Assembly: GCA_905234705.1 (NCBI GenBank)
Contig: CAJOIB010000007.1
Location: 1 to 59,574 of the forward strand
Length of the DNA stretch: 59,574 nt
Reading direction: 5' to 3'
From: an uncultured Selenomonadaceae bacterium
GTDB lineage: Bacteria; Bacillota; Negativicutes; Selenomonadales; Selenomonadaceae
In this document: in pieces, positions 42,544 to 51,526 of the stretch
Layout of the letters: every line of letters begins with the position of its first letter
Position numbering within the stretch: position 1 is the stretch's first letter
Made by a program: the position numbers and the translations under genes
Notes under the pieces: model-generated
Database searches by the model: none
Told to the model about the DNA's origin: nothing
What the model saw: only the letters and a program-made list of their open reading frames with translations

Positions 42544-44799
42544 ATGGCTGATAACGATAATAAAAATTTAGTGCCGAGCGGCGATAAGCAGGGCAGCGGC
42601 AAACAAGCCTTAGCGAAAATTGACGTTGCGAAAGTTCCCGCGAGTCAAGCTAAACAGGGCGGCGTCAGTACTGATGTTAAATCTGAAGATGGCGGGCGCG
42701 TCAATGGCATTGATACCGGTTTAGCGTGTCTTATCGCCATTGCCAAATTTTATAACATTCCGGCGGATTATCGGCAACTTGAGCGCGCGTACGTTTTGGA
42801 CGAAGGTAGCGTTGATTTTACGACGATTGTCCGCGCTGCGCGAGATTTGAAATTGAAAGCGCGCAGTTACAGCGGCTTGACTGAGGCTGATTTAGAAAGA
42901 CTTGTATATCCTGCGCTGATTCAAATGAAGTCCGGCAGAAAAATTGTTATCACGACGATTCGCGACGGCGATATTTACATAATGGACCCAGTTTTTTCGC
43001 AGAGACCGGTTAAAGCCGAGCGGTATAAATTATTGCTTGACTGGACGGGCGACGCAATTTTATTCACGCGCCGCTATGAACTTGAGAAAAAACATTCCAA
43101 ATTCGGCTTCAAATGGTTTTTGCCGGTTGTTACGAAATACGCGCCGTTTTTGCGCAGTGTCTTATGGATGTCGCTAATCCTGCAATTAATCGGCTTGGCG
43201 TCGCCATTCTTCGTACAAAATATTATCGACAAAGTTTTGGTACACCGTTCGTCCGAGGCGCTCGACATTTTAGTTTTGGGTATGATAATCTGCACGCTAT
43301 TTCAAAACTGGATAATGGCGTTGCGCGCGTACCTGTTTACAAATATCTGCTCAAAAATGGACGTGGCGCTAAGTTCGAGGCTGTTCAAAAATATTACCGC
43401 GTTGCCGATGAGTTATTTCCAAAAATGGCAAGTTGGTGACGTAGTTTCGCGTTTGGGCGAATTGCAGACTTTGCGCTCATTCATAACCGGCTCAAGCTTG
43501 ACGATAGTTTTGGATATGGTATTCGCGGTCGTGTACTTTGGCGTAATGTTCCTATACAGCCGCGTTTTGAGCGTCGTAGTTTTGGTAATGATACCGCTGT
43601 TCGTGATTTTGAATCTGGTAGTCGCGCCGATTTTTAAGCGTATGATTAACGAAAGATTTTTAATCGCCAGTGAAAACCGCTCATTTTTGATTGAAACGAT
43701 AACCGGCATTCACACGGTTAAATCTTCGAGCGTTGAAAATAATTTTATTCGCCGCTATGAAGAAATGCTCGCGCGCCTGGTTAAATCCAGTTTCAATGTT
43801 ATCAACCTTGCGAATATCGCCAATTCGATTGGTACGTTTTTGTTCAGTATGTTCAATCTTGCGATTCTGTGGATTGGCAGCTATTACGTTATGGAAGGCG
43901 AGATTTCGGTCGGTGAATTAATCGCGTTCCAAATGATTGCCGGACAATTAATCGCGCCGGTTATGCGCCTTATCAATCAGTGGCAATATTTCCAGCAGAT
44001 TCGCGTTTCAATGGACAGGCTCGGCGATATTATGAATGAAGAAACTGAACCGGCGTTTAATCCGTCCCGTACGACTTTACCCAGCCTGCGCGGCGATATT
44101 GCGCTTGAAAAACTTGCATTCAGCTACACGCCAGAAGGCGGCAAAGTTCTTGACAATATTAACGTGAGAATCCCCGCCGGTGGGCGTTCCGGCTCTGGTA
44201 AATCTACTTTGACGAAATTAATTCAGCGTTTGTTCCTGCCGGATAATGGGCGCATTTTGATTGATGGCGTTGACATCGCGCAGGTTGAGCCAGCTTGGCT
44301 GCGTCGTCAAATCGGCGTTGTTTTGCAGGACAGTAAACTTTTTAGCGGAACTGTCGAAGAAAATATTAAGATAGCCTGTCCAAATGCCAGTCACGCTGAC
44401 GTTGTAAAGGCGGCGAAATTGGCGGGCGCGGACGAATTTATCAGCAATTTCCAAAACGGTTATGAAACTTTCGTAGGTGAGCGCGGCAGTTTGTTAAGCG
44501 GTGGTCAGCGTCAAAGAATTGCTATTGCCCGCGCGTTAATTTCTGACCCGCGCATTTTGATTTTCGACGAGGCGACTTCCGCGCTGGATTATGAATCTGA
44601 AAATATTATTATGCAAAATATTGAGCCAATCGCTGAAGGGCGGACAATGGTTATGATTGCGCACAGACTTTCTACGGTTAGGAATTGCGACGCCATTATT
44701 GTTATTGAGAAGGGCAAGATTGTCGAAGCCGGCACTCACGACGAACTTTTGAAACGAAATGGCATGTACGCGAAACTTTATAATTCACAGATGGGTTAA
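42544..44799 (+). CDS. Second type I secretion ABC transporter, with a short deletion before Walker A
   Basis: 751 residues: a ~55-residue disordered Lys/Gln/Ser leader, a C39-like domain without catalytic Cys (about 55-165), six membrane helices and an ATPase domain. Walker [11 protein letters not shown], signature [16 protein letters not shown], Walker [13 protein letters not shown] and the H-loop IAHRLS are present. However, near 44177 the protein reads IPAGGRSGSGKST, while the paralogue reads APGEKIGIVGRSGSGKST. Six residues (about 18 bases, in frame) carrying the beta strand before the P-loop are missing, which would damage folding. Starts four bases after HlyD, completing an ABC-HlyD-ABC set. 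Confidence 0.92.
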   Translation: MADNDNKNLVPSGDKQGSGKQALAKIDVAKVPASQAKQGGVSTDVKSEDGGRVNGIDTGLACLIAIAKFYNIPADYRQLERAYVLDEGSVDFTTIVRAARDLKLKARSYSGLTEADLERLVYPALIQMKSGRKIVITTIRDGDIYIMDPVFSQRPVKAERYKLLLDWTGDAILFTRRYELEKKHSKFGFKWFLPVVTKYAPFLRSVLWMSLILQLIGLASPFFVQNIIDKVLVHRSSEALDILVLGMIICTLFQNWIMALRAYLFTNICSKMDVALSSRLFKNITALPMSYFQKWQVGDVVSRLGELQTLRSFITGSSLTIVLDMVFAVVYFGVMFLYSRVLSVVVLVMIPLFVILNLVVAPIFKRMINERFLIASENRSFLIETITGIHTVKSSSVENNFIRRYEEMLARLVKSSFNVINLANIANSIGTFLFSMFNLAILWIGSYYVMEGEISVGELIAFQMIAGQLIAPVMRLINQWQYFQQIRVSMDRLGDIMNEETEPAFNPSRTTLPSLRGDIALEKLAFSYTPEGGKVLDNINVRIPAGGRSGSGKSTLTKLIQRLFLPDNGRILIDGVDIAQVEPAWLRRQIGVVLQDSKLFSGTVEENIKIACPNASHADVVKAAKLAGADEFISNFQNGYETFVGERGSLLSGGQRQRIAIARALISDPRILIFDEATSALDYESENIIMQNIEPIAEGRTMVMIAHRLSTVRNCDAIIVIEKGKIVEAGTHDELLKRNGMYAKLYNSQMG

Positions 44800-44830
44800 A
44801 ATTTTTTGATTAACGAGAGGAGAGTTTATT

Positions 44831-46069
44831 TTGTTGAACATACTGCTTTTACATCCGTCGTTTCCGGCGCAGTGGAGTCATTTAGCCCCGTACTTGGCGC
44901 GGAATCCGGAAAACACCGTACTTTTCGCCAGCAAGGAAAATTCTATCAATAGCCAGTTGCCAGGCGTAACTTTGGCGCTGTACGCGAAACCTACCGAAGC
45001 TGAAACCAAGTACATTGAAGGTTGCGGACCTTTGCGCCCCGCAGCTGAAGCGGTTATCGAAGGGCAAGCGGTTGTTCGTGCAATGCAGTGGTTAGCTAAA
45101 GAGCGGAATTTTAAGCCGGACGTTATCATTGCGCATACCGGCTGGGGTTCGACGCTTTATTGTAAGGATTTGTACCCGAAAGTTCCGATTATCGGCTATT
45201 TTGAATGGTACTATCTTGCTGACGACAGCGATTGTTATTGGTGGCCGGACGAAGTGCCGCAAATGGCTAACAGAATTTCAATTCGTACGAGAAACGCTCA
45301 TCACCTTTTGAATTTGGAATTGTGCGAGGCGGGCTTGACGCCGACCAAGTGGCAGTATTCGCAATTTCCGGAAGAGTACAAGCCGAAACTTCACATAATC
45401 CACGAAGGCATTGATACGAATTTTTGTTCGCCCGACCCGAGCGGCAAACGTCCTGGGCTGGTACTTGATGATATTCAGCTGAATTTGCCCGAAGGCACTG
45501 AAATTATTACTTACGTTTCGCGCGGCTTTGAAATTTATCGTGGTTTCCCGTACTTTATGGACGCAATTAGAATTGTGTTGCAACGTCGCCCGAAGGCTCA
45601 TGTTATTGTTGTTGGCAAAGACAGGATTTGTTACGGCGCGCAACTCAAGGATACCACCTATCTCAAAGAAGAAGAGAAGAAGGGCGGCTATGATACTGAG
45701 CGCGTGCATTTTGTAGGTTTGAGAAACCGCGGCGATTTCAGAAAAATTTTGCGTTCGTCGAGTTGCCACATTTATTTAACGCGCCCATTTGTTTTAAGCT
45801 GGTCGTTCCTTGAGGCAATGAGTTTTGGCTGCCCGATTGTTGGCTCAAAAACTCCGCCTGTTCAAGAAGTTATGGAAGATGAAGTTAACGGCAAATTGGC
45901 TGAATTTCGCTCGCCGTACCATATCGCGCGCAAGATTGAAGAAATGCTCGACGATCCGGAACGCGCCCGTCAACTCGGTCAACGCGCCCGTGAAACTATT
46001 CTTGAGCGCTTTGAACTCGGAAAATGTTTGCGCGCACAAGAAGATTTGATGTACAGCCTTGTGAGGTAA
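44831..46069 (+). CDS. Glycosyltransferase family 4 protein
   Basis: Sugar transferase with the GT-B fold. 412 residues, TTG start behind GAGGAGAG. N-terminal half: LLHPSFPAQWSHLAPYLA, with the acceptor-side segment IAHTGWGSTLYCKDLYPKVP. C-terminal half, donor site: TYVSRGFEIYRGFPYFMDAI, VVGKDRICYG, the helix HFVGLRNRGDFRKILRSS, and FLEAMSFGCPIVGSKTPP with the EX7E-like pattern, then EVNGKLAEF. It follows the secretion genes by 31 bases. Likely it glycosylates the secreted substrate or a surface glycan. Acceptor unknown. Confidence 0.9.
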   Translation: MLNILLLHPSFPAQWSHLAPYLARNPENTVLFASKENSINSQLPGVTLALYAKPTEAETKYIEGCGPLRPAAEAVIEGQAVVRAMQWLAKERNFKPDVIIAHTGWGSTLYCKDLYPKVPIIGYFEWYYLADDSDCYWWPDEVPQMANRISIRTRNAHHLLNLELCEAGLTPTKWQYSQFPEEYKPKLHIIHEGIDTNFCSPDPSGKRPGLVLDDIQLNLPEGTEIITYVSRGFEIYRGFPYFMDAIRIVLQRRPKAHVIVVGKDRICYGAQLKDTTYLKEEEKKGGYDTERVHFVGLRNRGDFRKILRSSSCHIYLTRPFVLSWSFLEAMSFGCPIVGSKTPPVQEVMEDEVNGKLAEFRSPYHIARKIEEMLDDPERARQLGQRARETILERFELGKCLRAQEDLMYSLVR

Positions 46070-46074
46070 CGGCG

Positions 46075-46602
46075 ATGAAAAATTTTAAGCTTTTAGCGGT
46101 ATTGTTTGTATTTGTAGCAATGCATTTGGACGATTCCGCGCTTAAAAAAATGAATATGTCAAAAGACGACTATAAAGGTTTCCTGGTCGGCGAATTTAAA
46201 AAATCTTTCGTTGAAAGTGCGGGGCTTAATTTTTCTGAATAACAGTTAGATCTTGTGAGCAATGCCTTTTTGGATTTGCTTAAGCGGGTTGACATTGACA
46301 CTAAAACCGTTTCCGAAGATGGCGACAAAGCTGTTGTCGAGGTAACCGTTGATGTATTTCAAATGTTCGACGAAAATATGTTGATGTCGAAATTGCCGCA
46401 AGGTATAGCCTTTCAGTCCACAGATGCTAAAATTGAAGGAATTGCACAAGCCGTTGCCGCTTCGCTGAATGACTTGCAGAAAGTTGGCAAGACGGCGCTT
46501 CAAATTAATTGCACGTACGACGAGGCAAATAAAATGTGGCTTCCGGAAGATTCCAAGGGCATTGGCGAATTGTTAGCCGCGAAAATATTGAACATTCAAT
46601 AG
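46075..46602 (+). pseudogene. Small secreted or membrane protein split by an in-frame stop
   Basis: From ATG 46075 a 55-residue frame with an N-terminal hydrophobic segment (KLLAVLFVFVAMH) runs to TAA 46240-46242, then the same frame continues without a gap through QLDLVSNAFLDLLKRVDIDT to 46602. The likely codon was GAA (NFSE-E-QLD), so one G-to-T change explains it. The joined product of about 175 residues looks like a small helical-plus-beta domain (VSEDGDKAVVEVTVDVFQ) related in style to DUF5105/NTF2-like lipoproteins, but the usual lipobox Cys after the signal is not seen, so a second deletion near residue 15 is possible. Between two glycosyltransferases. Confidence 0.65.
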
Positions 46603-46611
46603 GAGACTGCT

Positions 46612-48279
46612 ATGACATTTGAAACTTTTATACCGCCGCGCTCCAAAACCGTGCTTGAAGTTACCGGTGAAGTTGCGGCTGATTTTGAAACTACCAAAGA
46701 TAAATTTTTAGAAATTCAGCCTGCCTGCGATTATTCCGTTGCGAAAAGTTTTGCGAAAATCAAGGGCAAATTCGATACAATTTTGATTCAGAGCGCGTTG
46801 ATTGGCAATATGGCGAAAGACGAACTTATCAAGCTGATTAAAGACGCCGCCGCGAAATTGAAGGCGCGCGGTACGTTGATTTTTTCGCTGGATAATGTCG
46901 GATTTATTGAAAATGTGCGGGCGATTTTGGAAGGGCAACCGCTGAAATTCAAAATCACGCTGACCAGAGTCGAACTTGAAAGTGCGATAGCCGACGCCGG
47001 AATAAATTTGGTACGCTCATTGCACGCCGCGCGCAGAATTGAAATTGCGCAAGGCATTAAGGATTTGGCGAAAATTGATACGGCGGTTTTCACGTACATA
47101 ATTTCAGCGACGCCGGACGAATTGCCGCCCAAAACTATGATTCAATCGGTTATCGGTGAAAAGTTAGTTTGCGCGCCGATTCGCATTCACACGCCGAACT
47201 CGTTTATGGTAACTGAGCCGAATGTTGCAACCATTTCGACAGAGCCGCGCGACGCTTATCGGCTTTTCAGCGCTGAAAGGTACACTGACAGAATTTTTAT
47301 CAATCAGCGCATTTCGTTTCCGAGTTTCACTAACGGCAAAAAATTTTTCGAGCAACTCAAGGAGCTCGGCTATTTGTTTATTGAAGAGATTGATGATAAT
47401 CCGGTTTTGTGGCGCGAAAAGTACGAGCAAATTGGCTGGATAAATTTTATTGGCGTGCACGGCATTCAAACTTCGACGGAATATCTTGCTGATTTTCTGC
47501 GCGAATATAATCCGAATGTCAAAGTTTTTGCTAATCAGTTGCGGCGGATTTTGCCACTGCGCGATTTTGCGAAAAATGATACCGTGACGATATTTTTTGG
47601 CGCGCTCAATCGCGATAAAGATTTCAATGAAATTCTGCCGGTTATCAACGACTTCGCGCAGGAGTACGGCGATAAACTTGCTTTTAAAATCATTGCCAAT
47701 ACTGAACTTTTCGAGTCTATTCAAAGCACGAATAAAACTTTGGTCGGCAATCCGAATTATTACAACGGGCAATTCGCGCCGTACGAAGTTTACGAAAAAA
47801 CTCTGCGCGAAAGTGATATTGCGTTGTTGCCGCTCCTTGATAACGAATTTAACCGCTCAAAATCCGATTTGAAATTTATCGAATGTGCCGGTAATGGTTG
47901 CGTGGCGTTGGCTTCGCCGGTTGTTTACGCTCCAACTGTCAAGGATGGCGAAACCGGATTTATTTTTAACAACAATCAAGAATTTGCCGAAAAATTGCGG
48001 GCGCTCATTGACAATCCGAATAAACGCCGCGAAATTGCGACTGCCGCGTATGAGTACGTCAAGCACAATCGCCTTTTGAGCCAGCATTATGAAGAGCGCC
48101 TTGATTGGTACAGGGAACTTTTGGCGAAACTTCCGGAACTTAACGCAGAAACTCAAGCGCGCATCGATAAAGTTGCTCCGAAATTTGCAAACGAATTAGC
48201 GTCAATCGAAAATGAAAAATCGCAGGTTGAAGGAATTTCTAAGCCCAATGCAGAAATAATTATACCTAGTGAATGGTGA
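46612..48279 (+). CDS. Two-domain protein: methyltransferase-like N-terminus fused to a glycosyltransferase
   Basis: 555 residues, ATG after AGGAGACTG. Residues 1-150 resemble a class I SAM methyltransferase half: VLEVTGEVAADFETTKDKF, IKGKFDTILIQSALIGNM and LIKLIKDAAAKLKARGTLIFS. The SAM-binding Gly-rich loop is replaced by VTGEV, so activity is doubtful. Residues 185-510 are a GT-B glycosyltransferase half: FFGALNRDKDFNEILPVI, FAPYEVYEKTLRESDIALLPL, FIECAGNGCVALASP, then GETGFIFNN. The tail is polar. The fusion suggests glycan modification of the type I secretion substrate or a related surface protein. Substrate unknown. Confidence 0.75.
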   Translation: MTFETFIPPRSKTVLEVTGEVAADFETTKDKFLEIQPACDYSVAKSFAKIKGKFDTILIQSALIGNMAKDELIKLIKDAAAKLKARGTLIFSLDNVGFIENVRAILEGQPLKFKITLTRVELESAIADAGINLVRSLHAARRIEIAQGIKDLAKIDTAVFTYIISATPDELPPKTMIQSVIGEKLVCAPIRIHTPNSFMVTEPNVATISTEPRDAYRLFSAERYTDRIFINQRISFPSFTNGKKFFEQLKELGYLFIEEIDDNPVLWREKYEQIGWINFIGVHGIQTSTEYLADFLREYNPNVKVFANQLRRILPLRDFAKNDTVTIFFGALNRDKDFNEILPVINDFAQEYGDKLAFKIIANTELFESIQSTNKTLVGNPNYYNGQFAPYEVYEKTLRESDIALLPLLDNEFNRSKSDLKFIECAGNGCVALASPVVYAPTVKDGETGFIFNNNQEFAEKLRALIDNPNKRREIATAAYEYVKHNRLLSQHYEERLDWYRELLAKLPELNAETQARIDKVAPKFANELASIENEKSQVEGISKPNAEIIIPSEW

Positions 48280-48312
48280 TTATTTTTTCCCGTGAGGAAG
48301 GGAGTGACAGCA

Positions 48313-48675
48313 ATGTTAGGTCTTCAACTTTTTTCCGCGTCGCTGATATTTTATGCGGCGTTTGCCTGCGCGGTGCTGGGTATTTCAATTTTGGTTTACG
48401 TGAGCAGTCGCAATCCGACGAAAAATACCACAGTGCTTGACGATTTAGTTTTGGGCGAACGTCAGAAAAACAGCAAGGGTTACACGAGCGTTATTGACAA
48501 GCGGAAATTTCTTGGCGCAATAGGCGTTTGCGCTACTGACTTGCGCCCCGCTGGTACGGTTACTGTTGAAGGTGAACCGCTGGACGTTGTTACTGAAGGC
48601 GCTTTTGTCAAGCAGGGTAATATCGTCAAAATAATCAATGTTGACGGCTCGCGCGTGTTGGTTCGTCAAATCTGA
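48313..48675 (+). CDS. NfeD-like membrane protein
   Basis: 120 residues from the ATG at 48313, which has AAGGGAGTG upstream (the GTG at 48292 is the longer option). Membrane helix LIFYAAFACAVLGISILVYV, then a small OB-fold NfeD domain: GAIGVCATDLRPAGTVTVEG, LDVVTEGAFVKQGNIVKIINVDGSRVLVRQI. NfeD proteins partner with SPFH/flotillin proteins, and floA follows directly (67 bases), which fits a membrane-microdomain operon. Confidence 0.9.
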   Translation: MLGLQLFSASLIFYAAFACAVLGISILVYVSSRNPTKNTTVLDDLVLGERQKNSKGYTSVIDKRKFLGAIGVCATDLRPAGTVTVEGEPLDVVTEGAFVKQGNIVKIINVDGSRVLVRQI

Positions 48676-48742
48676 AATTGGGGAGTAGGGAGTAAAAATA
48701 ATTGCCCCTGCTCCTTTCTTGCCATTAAAGGAGGTTTTTAGT

Positions 48743-49735
48743 ATGGAACTTTTATTAGGCTCAGGATTTTTCCTAGTGTTGGCAATAGTCGTCATAGCAG
48801 TCTTCCTTCATTTCGTGCCGATAGGATTGTGGATTTCGGCGTTGGCGGCAGATGTACACGTAGGGATTTTCACGTTAATTGGAATGAGAATGCGCCGCGT
48901 ACCGCCTGCAAAAATCGTAATGCCGCTTATCAAAGCAAACAAAGCTGGTCTCGACGTTAACGTCAATCAGCTTGAGGCGCATTATTTAGCGGGCGGAAAT
49001 GTTGATAAAGTTGTTGACGCGCTCATTGCCAGTCAGCGCGCTCAAATTGTTTTGCCGTTTGAGCGTTCAGCGGCGATTGACTTAGCCGGTCGCGATGTGT
49101 TAGAGGCAGTTCAAATGAGCGTTAACCCGAAAGTCATTGAAACTCCGATTGTTAGCGCGGTTGCGAAAAATGGTATCGAGTTGAAAATCAAGGCGCGCGT
49201 TACTGTTCGTGCGAATATTGACAGGTTAGTTGGTGGCGCGGGCGAGCCTACGATTATTGCGCGCGTAGGCGAAGGCATTGTTACGACTGTTGGCAGTTCC
49301 GAAAAGCACACCGATGTTCTTGAAAGTCCGGACGATATTTCTAAAACTGTTTTGGGCAAAGGTTTAGACGCTGGCACGGCGTTTGAAATTTTGTCGATTG
49401 ATATTGCTGACGTTGACGTCGGGCGCAATATTGGCGCGCAGTTGCAAACTGACCAGGCTGAAGCTGATAAACGTATCGCGCAGGCGAAGGCTGAAGAGCG
49501 CCGCGCAATGGCGGTTGCTCGCGAACAGGAAATGAAGGCTTATACTCAAGAAATGGAAGCTAAAGTTGTTGAGGCGCAGGCTGAAGTTCCGCACGCCATG
49601 GCTGAGGCTTTTAAAAATGGCAAGCTTGGCGTTATGGATTATTACAATATGATGAATGTGCAAGCCGATACTGAAATGCGAAATGCGATTAGTAAATCCG
49701 GCGCGAAGGCGAAAACTCAACCTGTTGCCAAGTGA
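48743..49735 (+). CDS. floA: Flotillin-like protein FloA
   Basis: Membrane scaffold of lipid microdomains, SPFH family. 330 residues, matching B. subtilis FloA. N-terminal hairpin membrane segment, [51 protein letters not shown], an SPFH domain with [19 protein letters not shown], and an Ala/Glu-rich coiled coil ([20 protein letters not shown]) ending in the [17 protein letters not shown] motif. ATG follows AAGGAGG. In operon with NfeD and a small membrane-anchored protein. Confidence 0.97.
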   Translation: MELLLGSGFFLVLAIVVIAVFLHFVPIGLWISALAADVHVGIFTLIGMRMRRVPPAKIVMPLIKANKAGLDVNVNQLEAHYLAGGNVDKVVDALIASQRAQIVLPFERSAAIDLAGRDVLEAVQMSVNPKVIETPIVSAVAKNGIELKIKARVTVRANIDRLVGGAGEPTIIARVGEGIVTTVGSSEKHTDVLESPDDISKTVLGKGLDAGTAFEILSIDIADVDVGRNIGAQLQTDQAEADKRIAQAKAEERRAMAVAREQEMKAYTQEMEAKVVEAQAEVPHAMAEAFKNGKLGVMDYYNMMNVQADTEMRNAISKSGAKAKTQPVAK

Positions 49736-49745
49736 GTGATGCGCT

Positions 49746-50099
49746 ATGGAAATATCATTTATTGTAGTGCTGTGGATAATTCTCACGATAATTGAAGCGG
49801 TTTCTGAAAGTAAACGCCGCGCAAATTTACCGCCGCCGCAAGGTTCAGAGTTTGAAATTCCGACGCTGGCGAATGATCCAAATCAATCGGCTGAGATTCG
49901 CGATTTTAATTTTGTCGAACTTTATCAGCAGAAAAAGCAGGCTGAACTAAAAAAATCTGCGGAAAATATTCAGCCGGAAATTCAATCTGTTGCTGAAGAA
50001 AAAACTTCTGATTTGGAAATAACGCCCGCCGCCGCAATGAATGCGATTATCCTTAGCGAAATTCTTGATAAACCAAAGGCATTGCGTAAGCGCAGGTAA
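49746..50099 (+). CDS. Small membrane-anchored protein in the floA operon, unknown
   Basis: 117 residues. N-terminal hydrophobic segment ([17 protein letters not shown], 3-19), then a hydrophilic and probably disordered region rich in Pro, Glu and Lys, with a short helix ([20 protein letters not shown]) and ending PKALRKRR. It starts 10 bases after floA and before a terminator, so it is the third gene of NfeD-FloA. No family recognised; possibly a FloA partner. Confidence 0.7.
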   Translation: MEISFIVVLWIILTIIEAVSESKRRANLPPPQGSEFEIPTLANDPNQSAEIRDFNFVELYQQKKQAELKKSAENIQPEIQSVAEEKTSDLEITPAAAMNAIILSEILDKPKALRKRR

Positions 50100-50106
50100 A
50101 TTTAAA

Positions 50107-50144
50107 GGGACGGTCGAAATTACGGCGCGTCCCAATTTTTTTTT
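50107..50144 (+). terminator. Terminator of the nfeD-floA operon
   Basis: Stem GGGACG (50107-50112) with CGTCCC (50128-50133) and a run of nine T residues (50136-50144). The next gene's ribosome site (GGAG) begins directly after the T run. Confidence 0.8.
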
Positions 50145-50155
50145 GGAGTGGTTTT

Positions 50156-50875
50156 ATGATTGACATTAAGAATTTGAAAAAATCGTTTGGCGATTTGCAG
50201 GTTTTGAAAGGAATTGATTTGCACATTGACGAGCGCGAAGTTGTCGTTATAATCGGTCCGAGCGGCAGTGGTAAATCGACGCTGTTAAGGTGTATGAATT
50301 TTTTGGAAGAGCCGACTGACGGTACGATTACGATTGATGGAATACCTATGGACAGCGAAGAAAATGTTAATAAGGTTCGCGAAGAAGTTGGAATGGTTTT
50401 TCAGCGGTTTAATTTATTTCCGCATATGACGGTTATTGACAATATCACGCTTGCGCCGATGAAGGTTCGGAAAATGGAACGTGCTCGCGCGGAAATGATT
50501 GGGCAAGAATTATTAGACCGAGTTGGATTGGGCGATAAGGCGAATGCGTATCCTAACCAATTAAGCGGCGGGCAACAGCAGCGCGTAGCAATAGCGCGGG
50601 CGTTGGCGATGAAACCTAAAGTAATGCTTTTTGACGAACCGACTTCAGCGCTTGATCCGGAAATGGTTGGTGAAGTCCTTGACGTAATGCAAAAATTAGC
50701 GGAAAGTGGAATGACGATGGTAATAGTTACGCATGAAATGGGCTTTGCGCGTGAAGTTGGGACGCGGCTTTTATTTGTCGACGGCGGGTATATTGTTGAA
50801 GATGGCGTACCCAAAAAAGTTTTTGAAAATCCAAAATCCGAACGCACGAAATTATTTTTATCAAAGATTTTATAA
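50156..50875 (+). CDS. Polar amino-acid ABC transporter ATP-binding protein (GlnQ-like)
   Basis: ATPase subunit of an amino-acid importer. 239 residues. Walker [10 protein letters not shown] near 38-46, Q-loop [13 protein letters not shown], signature [16 protein letters not shown], Walker [16 protein letters not shown] and the H-loop [10 protein letters not shown]. No permease or substrate-binding protein gene is adjacent, so the rest of the importer must lie elsewhere. The ribosome site is GGAGTGG. Repeat copy C lies just after its stop. Confidence 0.93.
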   Translation: MIDIKNLKKSFGDLQVLKGIDLHIDEREVVVIIGPSGSGKSTLLRCMNFLEEPTDGTITIDGIPMDSEENVNKVREEVGMVFQRFNLFPHMTVIDNITLAPMKVRKMERARAEMIGQELLDRVGLGDKANAYPNQLSGGQQQRVAIARALAMKPKVMLFDEPTSALDPEMVGEVLDVMQKLAESGMTMVIVTHEMGFAREVGTRLLFVDGGYIVEDGVPKKVFENPKSERTKLFLSKIL

Positions 50876-50884
50876 TTTTTATCA

Positions 50885-50975
50885 GCATTTCTTTCTTTTC
50901 GGAAAGAAAGAAACGCTTAGCAAAGAAAGAAAACTGCCCGCTGTAGTCACATCACGTGACTAGCGCGGGCGGTGG
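50885..50975 (+). repeat. Dispersed hairpin repeat, copy C (diverged)
   Basis: H1: 50885-50898 pairs with 50903-50916 (TTTCTTTC-type arms, loop TCGG, one A-C mismatch). The linker GCAAAGAAAG is kept. H2: GCCCGC (50936-50941) with GCGGGC (50965-50970), and inside it a perfect TAGTCAC (50944-50950)/GTGACTA (50956-50962) stem with a five-base loop. The H2 loop differs from copies A and B, and H3 is absent. It fills the glnQ-bioY gap. Confidence 0.75.
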
Positions 50976-51001
50976 CGCCTCTAACACTTGGAGTAATGTA
51001 A

Positions 51002-51526
51002 ATGCAAACAAAAAATTTAACTAAAATGGCGTTATGTGTGGCGCTGTGCTGCATTTCAGCAAATTTTGTATTTCCATTGCCGTTTACGCCTGGCATGGTA
51101 ACAGCGCTAACGATTTTTTTAAGTTTAGCGGCGTATATCCTAAATCCGCGGCAAACATTTTTGGTCGTGCTGGCATATTTGCTATTGGGCGCGGCGGGCT
51201 TACCGGTATTCGCGGGCACTGGCGGAATTGGGCGCTTAGTAAGTCCGGCGGGCGGATTTTATTTCGCGTGGCTAATCGCTTATCCATTGCTGAGCGCGTT
51301 CAAGGGCAAATCAGTAAATTTCCGGCGCTACGTATTAATGAACATTTTGATAGCAATGCCGGTAACCTACTTGGGCGGTTTAATCTCAATGGTTTTGATT
51401 TTGAATATAAGCGCCCTAGAAGCCGCTACAATGGCTGTTTTGCCCTTCGTGGTAGGAGATATACTAAAAGCTTGCGCGGCGGCGTTTATGGGCGTTAAAA
51501 TCAATTTGGCGCTGAAGTGGGAATGA
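51002..51526 (+). CDS. bioY: BioY-type biotin transporter S component
   Basis: Membrane substrate-capture subunit of an ECF biotin importer. 174 residues with six hydrophobic segments. Family features: FPLPFTPGMVTALTIFLSLAAY near 24-45, YLLLGAAGLPVFAGTGGIG near 59-77, LVSPAGGFYFAWLIAYP near 79-95 and the late LPFVVGDILKACAAAFMGVK. No bioM/bioN genes are here; BioY often shares a general ECF module encoded elsewhere or works alone. The 3' end overlaps the convergent FecE-like gene by 26 bases. Confidence 0.95.
   Translation: MQTKNLTKMALCVALCCISANFVFPLPFTPGMVTALTIFLSLAAYILNPRQTFLVVLAYLLLGAAGLPVFAGTGGIGRLVSPAGGFYFAWLIAYPLLSAFKGKSVNFRRYVLMNILIAMPVTYLGGLISMVLILNISALEAATMAVLPFVVGDILKACAAAFMGVKINLALKWE

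Noticed and set aside
47164..47772. Minus-strand frame of 202 residues
   Set aside because: Antisense to the glycosyltransferase fusion; no start signal or family motif.
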